Below are positions 1 to 9,091 of a stretch of DNA of 64,000 nucleotides, one piece after another. Under the pieces are notes generated by a model that saw nothing but the letters and a program-made list of their open reading frames with translations, searched no databases and was not told the origin of the DNA. Origin of the DNA: Cupriavidus nantongensis (GTDB taxonomy: Bacteria > Pseudomonadota > Gammaproteobacteria > Burkholderiales > Burkholderiaceae); assembly GCF_001598055.1 (NCBI RefSeq), contig NZ_CP014844.1:4367642-4431641 (forward strand). The letters are read 5' to 3'. The position numbers were made by a program, and so were the translations under genes. Each line of letters starts with the position of its first letter. The first letter of the stretch is position 1.

Positions 1-621
1 CGAGAAATGCGTGCCGGCCACGCGCTCCTGCTCGAGGCCGTGCGACGACACTTCCATCGCCACGGCGCGCGCGCCGGCATCGTGCAGCGCGGCCAGGCTG
101 GCCTGCAGCTGCACCGCGTCGGGGGTGGTGAAGCCGGTGGCCTGCAGCGCGTCCGGGAAGCCGGTGCCGAGCGTGCCGATCGCCGCGCACGGCGTGCCGG
201 CGGCCTGCAGCACGCGCGCCAGCCACTGGCTGCACGAGGTCTTGCCGTTGGTGCCGGTGATGCCGGTCACGGCCAGGCCGCGCGCCGGGTTGCCGTGCCA
301 GCCGGCGGCGATCGGGCCGGCCAGCTGGTGCAGGCGGCTCACGGCCAGGTGCGGCACCGCGTCGCCAAAGGGCCAGTCGAAGCCGTCGGCCTCATAGACC
401 ACGGCGCCGGCGCCGGCGGCGATCGCCTGCGCGATATAGGGCCGGCCGTCGGTGGCGAGGCGGTCGTTGCCCAGCACGTAGGCGAAGAACACATCGCCGC
501 GCGCCAGGCGCCGGGTATCGCCGCTCAGCTGCGCCGCGGCGGCCACGTTGGTACGCAGCCAGGCCAGCGCGTTGCTGGCCTGGGCGGTGACCTCGAGGGG
601 GAGCAGGGGCTTGGCCGTCAT
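1..621 (-). CDS. murE: UDP-MurNAc-L-Ala-D-Glu:meso-diaminopimelate ligase, 5' part
   Basis: Cytoplasmic Mur ligase that adds meso-diaminopimelate to the peptidoglycan precursor. Only the first 207 or so codons are present; the gene runs off the left edge. Translation from the ATG at 621 begins MTAKPLLPLE and reaches the ATP-binding motif GTNGKT near residues 123-128, then the conserved EVSSHGL motif, which is characteristic of MurE. It lies 10 bp downstream of the ftsI stop in the same direction, the standard ftsI-murE order of the dcw cluster. Identification is firm because motif and position agree. Confidence 0.93.
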   Translation of the reverse strand, partial: MTAKPLLPLEVTAQASNALAWLRTNVAAAAQLSGDTRRLARGDVFFAYVLGNDRLATDGRPYIAQAIAAGAGAVVYEADGFDWPFGDAVPHLAVSRLHQLAGPIAAGWHGNPARGLAVTGITGTNGKTSCSQWLARVLQAAGTPCAAIGTLGTGFPDALQATGFTTPDAVQLQASLAALHDAGARAVAMEVSSHGLEQERVAGTHFS

Positions 622-631
622 CGGGTCGATC

Positions 632-2437
632 TCATTGGGTCGAACTCCACGGTTCGCTTTCCTGCACCTTGTCGCTGACCACCAGCTGGCGGATCGGCGA
701 ATCGGGCTGGACGTTCAGTGCGCGCAGCGTGCCGCCGGTGATGGCCGCGAACACCGGGCCCGCCACCGTGCCGCCGTAGTGGCTGCCGGCGGTGGGCTCG
801 TCCACGCTGACGGCGACGATGATGCGCGGGTTCGACATCGGCGCCAGGCCGATGAACGAGGCGCGGTACTTGCTGCGGTTGTAGCCGCGCCCTTCATGCT
901 TGTAGGCGGTGCCGGTCTTGCCGCCGACGCGGTAGCCCATCACCTGCGCCTCGGGCGCGGTGCCGCCGGGGGCGGTCACGGTTTCCATCATCGCGCGCAC
1001 GTCGCGCGCCACCTGCGGCGACAGGATGCGCTCGCCGGTGGCGGGGCCGCTGGTGCGGAACATCGTCACCGGGATCAGCTCGCCGTCATGCGCGAAGATG
1101 GTGTAGGCGTGCGCCATCTGGAACAGCGACACCGACAGGCCGTAGCCATACGACATGGTGGCCTGCTCGATCGGGCGCCAGCTCTTGTACGGGCGCACGC
1201 GCCCGGCGACCGCGCCGGGGAAGCCGAGCTTGGGCGCCTGGCCCAGGCCGATGCTGGTGTACATGTCCCACATCTCCTGCGGCTTCATCATCATCGCGAT
1301 CTTGGTCGTGCCGATGTTGGACGACTTCTGGATCACGCCGGTGACGGTGAGCGCGCCGTAGTTGTGGGTGTCGGTGATGGTGGCGCCTTCGAACTGGTAC
1401 TTGCCGGTGGTGGCGATCACCGTCGACGGCGACACGCGCTTGAGCTGCAGCGCCAGCCCCACCGTGATCGGCTTCATCATCGAGCCGGGCTCGAAGGTGT
1501 CGGTCAGCACGCGGTTGCGCAGCTGCTCGCCCGACAGCCGGGTGCGGTCGTTGGGGTTGTAGGTGGGCCAGTTGGCCAGCGCCAGCACCTCGCCGGTCTG
1601 GGCGTCGAGCACCACCGCGCTGGCGGCCTTGGCCTTGTGCTTGTCGACCACGGCCTTGAGCTCGTTGTAGGCCAGGTACTGGATCTTGGCGTCGATCGAC
1701 AGCTGGATGTCCTCGCCGTCGCGCGGGGTCTTGAGCACGCCGATGTCCTCGACCACGCGGCCGAGCCGGTCCTTGATCACCTGGCGCGCGCCGGCGCGGC
1801 CGGCCAGGCCGCTCTCGCGCGCCAGCTCGACGCCTTCCTGGCCGCGATCCTCGACATTGGTGAAGCCGACGATATGCGCCATCGCCTCCCCTTCCGGGTA
1901 GAAGCGCTTGTATTCGCGGGTCTGGTGGATGCCGTCGATCTTCAGCGCGGCGATCTTGTCGGCGACGTCGGGCAGCACCTGGCGCTTCAGGTAGACGAAG
2001 CCCTTGTCCTCGGACAGCTTCTTGCCCAGGTCCTTCTCGGACATGCCGAGCAGCCGGGCCAGCTGGCGGATCTTGCCGGCCTCGACCTGGTTGGGCACGT
2101 CCTCGGGCACCGCCCAGATCGCCTTGACCGGCAGGCTGGTGGCCAGCACCAGGCCGTTGCGGTCGAGGATCTTGCCGCGCGTGGCCGGCAGTTCGAGCGT
2201 GCGCTGGAAGCGCTTCTTGCCCTCGGCCTCATAAAACTGGTTGCCGGGGCCCTGGATCCACGCCGCGCGCACGGCCAGCGCGGCGAATGCGGCGAACATC
2301 AGGAACACCACCAGCTTGGAGCGCCACATCGGCAGGCGCAGGCCCAGCACCGGGCTGGCGGCGAACTGGCCGCTGCGCGGGCGCGAGGCGGTGCCGTTGC
2401 GGTCACGGCGGGGCGGGTTGGGGCGGGCCATGCTCAT
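632..2437 (-). CDS. ftsI: Peptidoglycan transpeptidase FtsI (PBP3)
   Basis: Division-specific D,D-transpeptidase that cross-links septal peptidoglycan in the periplasm. The 601-residue protein has a basic cytoplasmic tail, one membrane segment near residues 40-60, a dimerization/pedestal region, and a transpeptidase domain with the three class-B PBP motifs: SMMK near residue 319, SSN near 372 and KTGT near 500. The ATG at 2437 was chosen because it overlaps the ftsL stop (TGATG), which indicates translational coupling. The same frame stays open for a further 107 codons upstream, but that stretch lies inside ftsL. Neighbours are ftsL upstream and murE downstream. Confidence 0.96.
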   Translation of the reverse strand: MSMARPNPPRRDRNGTASRPRSGQFAASPVLGLRLPMWRSKLVVFLMFAAFAALAVRAAWIQGPGNQFYEAEGKKRFQRTLELPATRGKILDRNGLVLATSLPVKAIWAVPEDVPNQVEAGKIRQLARLLGMSEKDLGKKLSEDKGFVYLKRQVLPDVADKIAALKIDGIHQTREYKRFYPEGEAMAHIVGFTNVEDRGQEGVELARESGLAGRAGARQVIKDRLGRVVEDIGVLKTPRDGEDIQLSIDAKIQYLAYNELKAVVDKHKAKAASAVVLDAQTGEVLALANWPTYNPNDRTRLSGEQLRNRVLTDTFEPGSMMKPITVGLALQLKRVSPSTVIATTGKYQFEGATITDTHNYGALTVTGVIQKSSNIGTTKIAMMMKPQEMWDMYTSIGLGQAPKLGFPGAVAGRVRPYKSWRPIEQATMSYGYGLSVSLFQMAHAYTIFAHDGELIPVTMFRTSGPATGERILSPQVARDVRAMMETVTAPGGTAPEAQVMGYRVGGKTGTAYKHEGRGYNRSKYRASFIGLAPMSNPRIIVAVSVDEPTAGSHYGGTVAGPVFAAITGGTLRALNVQPDSPIRQLVVSDKVQESEPWSSTQ

Positions 2438-2748
2438 CAGCGCGCCTCCGCTGCGCTGGCCGGCGCTGACGGTGCCGGCGGCAGCACGATGCCGGACAGG
2501 TACTGGGTCTTGCCGGGGTTGACCGGCGCCATCTTCAGCTGCGCGCGCGCCGCCTCGGCAATGCGCGCGCTCTTGCCCAGCGCGCTCTGCTGGTATTGCA
2601 GGCGCGACCAGTCGACATCGAGCTGCCGCTCTTCCGCCTGGGCCCGCTCGAGCGCGACGAACAGCGTGCGCGCCTGGTGCTGCGCGCTCACCAGCGACAG
2701 CGCGCACAGGATCAGCGCGGCCAGCAGGAAGAAGGTCAGGCGGTTCAT
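2437..2748 (-). CDS. ftsL: Cell division protein FtsL
   Basis: Small bitopic divisome protein of 103 residues that in other bacteria forms a complex with FtsB and FtsQ. The N-terminus ([20 protein letters not shown]) is a membrane anchor. A heptad-like stretch rich in Q, E and R follows, consistent with the periplasmic coiled coil. The family is poorly conserved, so the call rests on length, topology and the position between rsmH and ftsI. Its start overlaps the rsmH stop by 4 bp (ATGA) and its stop overlaps the ftsI start by 1 bp. Confidence 0.88.
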   Translation of the reverse strand: MNRLTFFLLAALILCALSLVSAQHQARTLFVALERAQAEERQLDVDWSRLQYQQSALGKSARIAEAARAQLKMAPVNPGKTQYLSGIVLPPAPSAPASAAEAR

Positions 2749-3746
2749 GCGCGCGCACCTCCGCCTGCGGTTGGCGCAGCAGGCGCCAGCTTCTCGGCCA
2801 CGCGCATCACCGCCGAGCGCGCGCGCGGGTTGGCCGCCACCTCTTCGGCGCCCGGCTTGTAGCGGCCGAGCAGGCGCAGCGTCGGTTGCGGCAGGTCGGC
2901 CGCGCGCAGCGGCGCGCGGCGCAGCGCCGGGTCGGCATCCTGCTGGGGACGGGCGTGCGCCGCCATGAACCGCTTGACGATGCGGTCCTCCAGCGAATGG
3001 AAGCTGATCACCACCAGGCGTCCCCCTACCTGCAGCAGGTCATAAGCCGCCTTCAGCCCTCTTTCGAGGTCCTCAAGCTCTTGATTGACGTGAATCCGTA
3101 GAGCCTGAAAGGTGCGGGTCGCAGGGTCCTGACCCTTCTCGCGTGTTTTGACGGCTTTCGCCACGAGCGCGGCAAGGTCGGCAGTAGTGGCGACGGGTCC
3201 GCCATCGCCGGATTCGCTCCGGCGAGCAACAATCGCCTTTGCAATCTGTACAGCAAACCGTTCTTCCCCATAGTCTCGTATCACCCTGGCAATGTCCTGC
3301 TCATCCGCTTGCGCCAGCCACTGGGCGGCAGTGATGCCGCGCGTGGTGTCCATGCGCATGTCCAGCGGGCCCTCGAAACGAAAGGAAAACCCCCTCGCCG
3401 CCTCATCGATCTGGGGCGAGCTGATCCCCAGGTCGAGCAGCACGCCGGCGACATGGCCGCGCCCTGCCAGGCGTTCGGCCATGGCCGCAAAGCTCGCGTG
3501 CTCAATGGAGAAGCGGGCATCCTTGATGGTGCCCGCTTCTGCGATTGCTGCTGGGTCCTTGTCGAACGCAACCAGGGCCCCGTCTGGCCCCAGCCGGGCC
3601 AGTACCGCCCGGCTGTGCCCTCCCCTGCCGAAGGTGCCGTCGACATAAACCCCGTCGGGCCGCCAGACCAGCGCGTCGACGGCCTCGTCCAGCAGCACGG
3701 TGCGATGCTGCAGGGCGGGGGTTGCCGGGGTTCCGGTAGGACTCAT
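2745..3746 (-). CDS. rsmH: 16S rRNA (cytosine-1402-N4)-methyltransferase RsmH
   Basis: SAM-dependent methyltransferase that modifies C1402 in the decoding centre of 16S rRNA. The 333-residue protein has the N-terminal [10 protein letters not shown] signature, the SAM-binding [10 protein letters not shown] motif near residues 37-46, and the C-terminal [13 protein letters not shown] motif, all typical of RsmH (MraW). It sits between mraZ and ftsL as in most dcw clusters. Codon choice in roughly 3040-3560 is clearly less G/C-biased than in the rest of the gene, although the frame and motifs are intact, which hints at a mosaic segment. Confidence 0.96.
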   Translation of the reverse strand: MSPTGTPATPALQHRTVLLDEAVDALVWRPDGVYVDGTFGRGGHSRAVLARLGPDGALVAFDKDPAAIAEAGTIKDARFSIEHASFAAMAERLAGRGHVAGVLLDLGISSPQIDEAARGFSFRFEGPLDMRMDTTRGITAAQWLAQADEQDIARVIRDYGEERFAVQIAKAIVARRSESGDGGPVATTADLAALVAKAVKTREKGQDPATRTFQALRIHVNQELEDLERGLKAAYDLLQVGGRLVVISFHSLEDRIVKRFMAAHARPQQDADPALRRAPLRAADLPQPTLRLLGRYKPGAEEVAANPRARSAVMRVAEKLAPAAPTAGGGARA

Positions 3747-3753
3747 GACCTCT

Positions 3754-4182
3754 TCAGAAAGAGAAATTCTTCAATGCCTCGGGCATGCCCTGCGCCATCG
3801 CCTGCTGTTCCTTGGCGGCGTAGGTCGCGGCATCCCACACTTCGAAATGGCTGCCCATGCCGAGCAGCATGACTTCCTTGTCGAGCATGGCGGCACTGCG
3901 CAGCTCCGGTGCGATCAGCACCCGGCCTGCGCCATCCATTTCCACGTCGGCGGCGTTGCCCAGGAAGATGCGCTTCCACCAGTGCGCATCCATCGGCAGC
4001 GCTGCAATGCGCGTGCGGAAGGTTTCCCACTCCGGCCGGGGAAACAGCAGCAGGCAGCCATCCGGGTGCTTGGTCAGCGTCACCCGGCCCTCGGCCTGCT
4101 GTTGCAGCGCTTCGCGATGCCGCGACGGAATCGACATCCGCCCCTTGGCATCCAGCGACAGCGCCGATGCTCCCTGAAACAA
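3754..4182 (-). CDS. mraZ: Transcriptional regulator MraZ
   Basis: DNA-binding protein of 142 residues with two SpoVT-AbrB-like repeats. The signature segments are [12 protein letters not shown] near residues 8-19 and [10 protein letters not shown] near 83-92, each ending one repeat. In other bacteria MraZ assembles as a ring and represses the dcw operon, including its own gene. It is the first gene of the minus-strand cluster, only 7 bp ahead of rsmH. Four boxes with a 10-bp period lie 110-140 bp upstream and are the expected autoregulatory operator. Confidence 0.96.
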   Translation of the reverse strand: MFQGASALSLDAKGRMSIPSRHREALQQQAEGRVTLTKHPDGCLLLFPRPEWETFRTRIAALPMDAHWWKRIFLGNAADVEMDGAGRVLIAPELRSAAMLDKEVMLLGMGSHFEVWDAATYAAKEQQAMAQGMPEALKNFSF

Positions 4183-4290
4183 GCTTGCTCCCGGTCCACG
4201 CCGGCCCTGCGAACGGTTCGCCGGCCGGCCTGCGCTTGAATCCTTCCGTTCCGACTATGGTGAGAATCATCCCATGGCCGGGGCCCTTTT

Positions 4291-4325
4291 TCACACAAAA
4301 ATACACTTCCTCACACTATTTCCCA
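4291..4325 (-). promoter_or_regulatory. MraZ-box array upstream of mraZ
   Basis: Read on the minus strand, four pentamers begin exactly every 10 bp: TGGGA (4325-4321), TGTGA (4315-4311), TGTAT (4305-4301) and TGTGA (4295-4291), each separated by 5 nt. Known MraZ operators are TGGGN-like boxes with 5-nt spacers ahead of mraZ. The spacing and location match; two of the boxes deviate from the consensus. The footprint is inferred, not shown. Confidence 0.72.
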
Positions 4326-4562
4326 CTTTAGAGGAAGCGATATGGGCGGTCAAGGCTGCAGGCGGGGCAGCAAACGAGATTTTTTTAATCAGAACAATGA
4401 CTTAGCGCGCACACCTCACGCACCGGAAAAGTGAATCCTTAATGAAATGAAGATCTTAGGGAGGAAAGCAGAGAAACCACCTGAGAACCACTTGCGGAGG
4501 AACTGCCGACCGCGCAGGAAAGACCTGTCCCGGCGCGCGCTCCGAGGATACAACAATTGCCC

Positions 4563-4589
4563 GCCAGCCCTGTTGAATTCAGGGCTGGG
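4563..4589. terminator. Hairpin downstream of coq7
   Basis: The arms CCAGCCCTG (4564-4572) and CAGGGCTGG (4580-4588) pair perfectly around a 7-nt loop, 31 bp past the coq7 stop. No clear U-tract follows on the minus strand, so this could be a weak or Rho-assisted terminator, or an mRNA-stabilising hairpin. Confidence 0.45.
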
Positions 4590-4619
4590 CAGGAGACGCC
4601 CGATCCCGGGCAACCGACC

Positions 4620-5243
4620 TCAGATGCGGTAGGCGGCGGTGGTCATCACGCGCGACGCGCCGCGCATCAGCGCCCGCACCGGCGCGGGCAGGGGCATGCC
4701 GCCGGCCTCGCGCGCGGCGTCGCCATGGCGGATCTCGTCGTCGCGCATCTGTTCGAGGATGGCGCGCGAGCGGCCGTCGGACTCGGGCAGGCGGTCCAGG
4801 TGTCCGCCGAGATGGTGCTCGACCTGGCGCTCGGTCTCGGCCACGAAGCCCAGGCTGACGCGGTCGCCGGCGCGGCCGGCGACCCAGCCGATGGCGAAGG
4901 CGCCGGCGTACCAGAGCGGATTGAGCAGGCTGGGACGCGAGCCCAGTTCGCGCAGGCGCTCGGCGCACCAGGCCAGGTGGTCTTCCTCTTCGCGCGCGGC
5001 GGCATCCATCTGCGCACGCACCGCGCCGTTGCGCGCGGTCAGCTTCTGCGCCTGGTACAGGGCCTGGGCGCAGACCTCGCCGACATGGTTGATGCGCATC
5101 AGGCCGGCCACATGGCGGCGCTCGCCGGCGCTCATCTGTTCGGTGTCGGGCGCCAGCCGGTCAGCCGGATTGGTGCGCGCCGAGCGCGTGGCGCCGGCAA
5201 TGGCACGCAGGGCCACGTCGAATTCTTTGATCAGGGTGTCCAT
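4620..5243 (-). CDS. coq7: 2-polyprenyl-3-methyl-6-methoxy-1,4-benzoquinone monooxygenase (COQ7 family)
   Basis: Di-iron hydroxylase that performs a late ring hydroxylation in ubiquinone synthesis at the membrane. The 207-residue protein shows paired ferritin-like iron ligand motifs: [24 protein letters not shown], and ERQVEHHL followed by RDDEIRHG. The start MDTLIKEFD was chosen because it matches the family length. The frame stays open 32 codons further upstream, but that part is low-complexity Ala/Pro/Arg. The gene stands alone between mraZ and the porin. Confidence 0.93.
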   Translation of the reverse strand: MDTLIKEFDVALRAIAGATRSARTNPADRLAPDTEQMSAGERRHVAGLMRINHVGEVCAQALYQAQKLTARNGAVRAQMDAAAREEEDHLAWCAERLRELGSRPSLLNPLWYAGAFAIGWVAGRAGDRVSLGFVAETERQVEHHLGGHLDRLPESDGRSRAILEQMRDDEIRHGDAAREAGGMPLPAPVRALMRGASRVMTTAAYRI

Positions 5244-5590
5244 GTCGCAGAGGCGGTTGGAATCGGGCCCGGAGCAAGCCCCTGCCATGGTGGGGTGCGC
5301 GGCCGCGGCGCGGCATGGCGGGGCACGGCAGGGCGCCATCGGGATTACCCGTATTGTAGCTTGCCTCTAATCGCCGCCAGCCCGCATCCCGCCTTGCATT
5401 GATACGCCCGGCTACTCAGAAACCCTGAGTTGTTAAAACAAGACAAGGGGTTGGGCCCCAATGGTGAACGAAAAGTTGTTTGTTACAATACTTCGCAACT
5501 TCCAAGGAAGTTTGACGCACGGGAGATGGAGACCATCAGGAGGTTCTCCCGCGCCGTCACCAATAATTCTTACAGTGGAGATCAACGAGC
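5244..5590. other. Intergenic region with porin leader
   Basis: This gap of about 350 bp between divergent coq7 and the porin is AT-richer than its surroundings. It contains a short inverted repeat (TTGTTAAAACAA near 5430), a candidate -10 TACAAT at 5484-5489, and a leader of about 90 nt with GGAG just ahead of the porin start. Long leaders are common for outer-membrane protein mRNAs and are often small-RNA targets. That is inference here. Confidence 0.45.
5484..5489 (+). promoter_or_regulatory. Candidate -10 box for the porin
   Basis: TACAAT resembles a sigma-70 -10 box, about 100 bp before the porin ATG. No good -35 is visible at 16-18 bp, so an activator may be involved or the assignment may be wrong. 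Confidence 0.3.
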
Positions 5591-6724
5591 ATGAAGAAAT
5601 CGCTTCTGGCGCTGGCAGCGCTTGGCGCATTTGCTGGGGCGGCGCAGGCCCAATCGAGCGTGACCCTGTACGGTGTGGTCGATGCCAACATCGAATACGT
5701 GAGCAACATGTCCAGCGTCACGCCGTCGGCCGCCAACGGCCTGGCGGTCGGCCCGGCTGAAAACGCCTTCCGCCTGACCTCGGGCGGCCTGTCCGTTTCG
5801 CGTTGGGGTCTGCGCGGCGTGGAAGACCTGGGCAGCGGCCTGAAGGCGCTGTTCGTGCTCGAAAGCGGTTTCGGTATCGATGACGGCAGGCTGCAGCAAG
5901 GCGGCCGCCTGTTCGGTCGTCAGGCTTATGTCGGCCTGGAAAGCGCCCAGGCCGGCCGCTTCACCTTCGGTCGCCAGTACACCACGCTGTTCGACCTGAT
6001 GGCCAACTTCTCGCCGACCGGCTATGCCACCCAGTATGAGCCGGTGGTGGCGCAGCTGGGCCTGAACTTCCGCTCGGACAATACCGCCAAGTACACCGGC
6101 AAGTTCGGTCCGGTCACGGCGATCGCCCACTGGTCGTTCGGCAACGGCGTGGCCGGCGGCGGCGAGGTCCCGGGCCAGTTCCGCCGCGACACCGGCTACG
6201 GTGCCGGCCTGGCATGGGCGGCAGGTCCGTTCGGCGTTTCGGCGGCCTACGACCAGTACAACCCGACCCTGAACGCCGCCGGCGGCACTGGCGAGTTCAA
6301 GAAGGCGGCGGTTGCGGCGAGCTACGCCTTCGGCCCGGCCAAGCTGATGGCCGGCTACCGCTGGGGCATGAACAAGGCCCCCAACAACAACACCATCCTG
6401 AAGGACAACTACTACTGGGTCGGTGCCAACTACCAGGTCACCCCGGCGCTGGGCCTGACGCTCGCCTACTTCTACGACGACGTCAAGAACCTGAACCTGG
6501 CTGCCACCGGCACCACCAACAACATCAAGAACCCCTGGCAGATCTCGTTCGTCGCCGACTACAACCTGTCCAAGCGCACCGACGTGTACCTGACCACCGC
6601 CTACGCGAAGAACGCCGGCGTCAACTTCGACACCTCGGCCATCAGCTTCGCCAACGGCTACTTCCTGGGCACCGGCAAGGACAACATGGTTGGCGTCGCG
6701 CTGGGCATCCGCCACAAGTTCTGA
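5591..6724 (+). CDS. Gram-negative general porin (Omp32/OmpC type)
   Basis: Outer-membrane trimeric diffusion porin of 377 residues. A signal peptide (MKKSLLALAALGAFAGAAQA) is followed by mature QSSVTLYGVVDANIEYV, the usual first beta strand of betaproteobacterial porins. The PGS-like loop and alternating amphipathic strands follow, and the protein ends in phenylalanine (ALGIRHKF), the C-terminal signal for BAM-dependent assembly. Codon bias is very strong, suggesting high expression. GGAG precedes the ATG and a strong terminator follows, so it is monocistronic. Substrate preference cannot be read from the sequence. Confidence 0.93.
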   Translation: MKKSLLALAALGAFAGAAQAQSSVTLYGVVDANIEYVSNMSSVTPSAANGLAVGPAENAFRLTSGGLSVSRWGLRGVEDLGSGLKALFVLESGFGIDDGRLQQGGRLFGRQAYVGLESAQAGRFTFGRQYTTLFDLMANFSPTGYATQYEPVVAQLGLNFRSDNTAKYTGKFGPVTAIAHWSFGNGVAGGGEVPGQFRRDTGYGAGLAWAAGPFGVSAAYDQYNPTLNAAGGTGEFKKAAVAASYAFGPAKLMAGYRWGMNKAPNNNTILKDNYYWVGANYQVTPALGLTLAYFYDDVKNLNLAATGTTNNIKNPWQISFVADYNLSKRTDVYLTTAYAKNAGVNFDTSAISFANGYFLGTGKDNMVGVALGIRHKF

Positions 6725-6757
6725 TCCGCCTGATCCGCCTTTCCGGGCAGATCCTGC

Positions 6758-6781
6758 AAGGCACCTTCGGGTGCCTTTTTT
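6758..6781 (+). terminator. Rho-independent terminator of the porin gene
   Basis: GGCACC (6760-6765), a TTCG tetraloop and GGTGCC (6770-6775) are followed by six T residues. It lies about 35 bp after the porin stop. Confidence 0.9.
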
Positions 6782-6905
6782 CATGCCCGCACGGCGCGCG
6801 CACGCCATAGGGCATCACCTCATCGGCGCCGCCGCGGGTGCCGACTAGAATGCACTGACCATACGCACCGTGGGCTATCCAGCGGGCTACCACAGGAGAC
6901 CAAGC

Positions 6906-7907
6906 ATGCAACCCAATCGCCGGCGCGTCGTTGCGCTGCTGCTGTCCGTCAGCCTCGGCGCGCTTGCCGGCCAGCCGGCGCTGGCCGCCGACCCGTATCC
7001 GGCCAAGCCGATCCGGCTGGTGGTGCCCTTCGCCGCCGGCGGCACCACCGACATCCTGGCGCGCGCGGTCGCGGCCGAGCTGGGCAAGCTGCCCGGCTGG
7101 AACGTGGTGGTCGACAACAAGCCCGGCGCCGGTGGCAATATCGGCGCCGACATCGTCGCCAAGGCCGCGCCCGACGGCTACACGCTGCTGATGGGCACGG
7201 TCGGCACCCACGGCATCAACCAGTCGCTGTACGGCAAGCTGCCGTTCGACCCGATCAAGGACTTCGCGCCGATCACCGAGGTGGCGGCGGTGCCCAACGT
7301 GCTGGTGCTCAATCCGGCGTTTGCGCAGCAGAACAAGATCGACAGCGTCAAGGACCTGATCGCCTATGCGCGCGCCAACCCCGGCAAGATCAACATGGCC
7401 TCGAGCGGCAACGGCACCTCGATCCACCTGGCCGGCGAGCTGTTCAAGACGCAAACCCGGACCTTCATGGTGCACTTCCCGTACAAGGGCAGCGGGCCCG
7501 CGCTGACCGACCTGGCGGGCGGCACCATGCAGGTGATGTTCGACAACCTGCCGTCGTCGATGGCGCTGATCAAGAGCGGCAAGCTCAAGGCGCTGGCGGT
7601 GACCAGCGCCAAGCCGTCGCCGGCGCTGCCGGGCGTGCCGACCATCGCCCAGGCCGCCGGCCTGCCGCAGTACGAGGCCAGCTCCTGGTTCGGCATGCTG
7701 GCGCCGGCCGGCACGCCGCCGGAGGTGATCCAGCGCGTCCAGCAGGAAGTGGCCAAGGCGCTGGGCGCCCCGGCGGTGCGCGAGCGGCTGCAGGCGCAGG
7801 GCGCCGAGCCCATCGGCAACACGCCCGAGCAGTTCGCCGCCTTCATCCGCGCCGAAACCGCGAAATGGGCCAAGGTGGTCAAGGATTCGGGCGCCAAGGT
7901 GGATTGA
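6906..7907 (+). CDS. Tripartite tricarboxylate transporter receptor (Bug family)
   Basis: Periplasmic solute-binding protein of 333 residues with a signal peptide ending ALAAD. The mature start [19 protein letters not shown] and the later [16 protein letters not shown] are hallmark Bug segments that line the carboxylate-binding pocket. Bug proteins are hugely expanded in Cupriavidus and Bordetella, and most are orphans without a linked membrane partner. This one also has no tctA/tctB beside it. The ATG at 6906 follows AGGAGACC. The ligand is unknown, with small carboxylic acids most likely for the family. Confidence 0.92.
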   Translation: MQPNRRRVVALLLSVSLGALAGQPALAADPYPAKPIRLVVPFAAGGTTDILARAVAAELGKLPGWNVVVDNKPGAGGNIGADIVAKAAPDGYTLLMGTVGTHGINQSLYGKLPFDPIKDFAPITEVAAVPNVLVLNPAFAQQNKIDSVKDLIAYARANPGKINMASSGNGTSIHLAGELFKTQTRTFMVHFPYKGSGPALTDLAGGTMQVMFDNLPSSMALIKSGKLKALAVTSAKPSPALPGVPTIAQAAGLPQYEASSWFGMLAPAGTPPEVIQRVQQEVAKALGAPAVRERLQAQGAEPIGNTPEQFAAFIRAETAKWAKVVKDSGAKVD

Positions 7908-8071
7908 TGCCGGCTTGCGCCGGCTCAACCTGAATTGATCACCTGCAGGGGCGCGGCGCTTGTCGTGTAGATATCGCGCATATACTTGAGGCATCAAATG
8001 TCGGCCGCCCGCAGCGTGGGCGGCCCCTGGCGGCGCTTGCCGCACACCTGCCACCCCAGGCTGCACCGAAG

Positions 8072-8575
8072 ATGCCCAACCTGTCTCCCGCGGCCGGCGC
8101 CGAGAGCGCGCCGGTCGACCTCGAAACCCGCGCCGACCACACCGAGCACGAGGCCCTGCGGCTGTGGCTGCGGCTGCTGACCTGCACCAACCTGATCGAA
8201 GCCGATATCCGCTCGCGGCTGCGCCAGGACTTCGCCTGCACCCTGCCCCGCTTCGACCTGATGGCGCAGCTCGACCGCCATCCCGAAGGGCTCAAGATGG
8301 GCGAGCTGTCGCGCCGCATGATGGTGACCGGCGGCAATGTCACGGGCATCACCGACCAGCTGCAGCAGGAAGGGCTGGTCTCGCGCGAGGCCCTGCCCAC
8401 CGATCGGCGCGCCTACCTGATCCGCCTGACGCCGGCCGGGCGCGCCGCGTTCTCGCGCATGGCGCGCGCGCACGAGGACTGGATCGGGCAACTGTTCTCG
8501 GGCCTGGCCGAGACCGACCGGCGCGCCTTGTTCCGACTGCTGGGCCGGCTCAAATCCGGCCTGATCTCGCCATGA
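8072..8575 (+). CDS. MarR-family transcriptional regulator
   Basis: A 167-residue winged-helix regulator. The region from about residue 58 to 120 carries the MarR helix-turn-helix and wing (LPRFDLMAQLDRHPEG, LSRRMMVTGGNVTGITDQL, LVSREALPTDRRAYLIRLT). Its stop overlaps the start of the next lipoprotein gene (ATGA at 8572-8575), so the two are probably co-translated. MarR proteins often sense aromatic acids or their CoA esters. Nothing adjacent identifies the ligand. Confidence 0.9.
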   Translation: MPNLSPAAGAESAPVDLETRADHTEHEALRLWLRLLTCTNLIEADIRSRLRQDFACTLPRFDLMAQLDRHPEGLKMGELSRRMMVTGGNVTGITDQLQQEGLVSREALPTDRRAYLIRLTPAGRAAFSRMARAHEDWIGQLFSGLAETDRRALFRLLGRLKSGLISP

Positions 8576-9015
8576 AACCGCTTGCCTTCGTTACGCTGTG
8601 CGGTGTGCTGCTGCTGGCCGCCTGCAGCAGCACGCCGCAGCCACCGCAGGTCACCCCGGTGAACGCCACCATCAAGCTGGGGCGCGTCACCGAAAAGGTG
8701 TTCCTGACCCGCCTGGACGTGGCCCAGGTGCCTTCCTACTACGGCGGCGGCACCAGTGTCGGCGTGGGTGTGGCCAGTGGCGGCCACGGTGGCGGCGTCG
8801 GCGTGGGCTTCGCCTTCGACCTGAGCCGGCTGTTCAACAAGCCGGCGCCGGTGCAGCAGGTGGACCTGTTCCAGTACAAGGTGCGCACGCTGGACGGCGC
8901 GATGGTGTCGGCCAACGCACCGGCGGCGCCGGGGCTGGAGCCCGGCGCCTGCGTGCGCGTGATCTACCCCGACGGCGGCCAGGAGGCGCGGCTGGCGCCG
9001 TCGAACGAGTGCTGA
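8572..9015 (+). CDS. Small glycine-rich lipoprotein of unknown function
   Basis: A 147-residue predicted lipoprotein: a signal peptide with lipobox LLAAC (Cys at residue 18), a threonine/valine-rich middle, and a glycine-rich stretch (GGGTSVGVGVASGGHGGG) near residues 58-77. A C-terminal part resembles the glycine-zipper/SlyB-like surface lipoproteins seen in Burkholderiales. The start overlaps the MarR stop by 4 bp and a bidirectional terminator follows. Role unknown; coupling to MarR suggests envelope-stress or compound-responsive expression. Confidence 0.75.
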   Translation: MKPLAFVTLCGVLLLAACSSTPQPPQVTPVNATIKLGRVTEKVFLTRLDVAQVPSYYGGGTSVGVGVASGGHGGGVGVGFAFDLSRLFNKPAPVQQVDLFQYKVRTLDGAMVSANAPAAPGLEPGACVRVIYPDGGQEARLAPSNEC

Positions 9016-9040
9016 GCCTGAGCGGCCCCGCCTGAAAGCA

Positions 9041-9064
9041 CAACGGCCTCCGAGGAGGCCGTTG
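9041..9064. terminator. Bidirectional terminator
   Basis: Perfect 10-bp stem CAACGGCCTC/GAGGCCGTTG around a CGAG loop, placed between the convergent lipoprotein gene and fadD. It can serve both strands; the U-tracts are short. Confidence 0.75.
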
Positions 9065-9091
9065 TCGTTTGCCGTGGCAGCAGGACCGCGA

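Larger units (their letters stand above)
4183..4619. other. Intergenic region mraZ-coq7
   Basis: This 437-bp gap carries the mraZ leader and the MraZ boxes. The part from about 4330 to 4560 is A-rich in places and probably contains the dcw promoter, but no convincing -35/-10 pair stands out. A perfect hairpin lies at 4563-4589. No coding signal was seen. Confidence 0.6.

Noticed and set aside
5244..5339. Upstream start for coq7
   Set aside because: The extra 32 residues are low-complexity and not part of the family.
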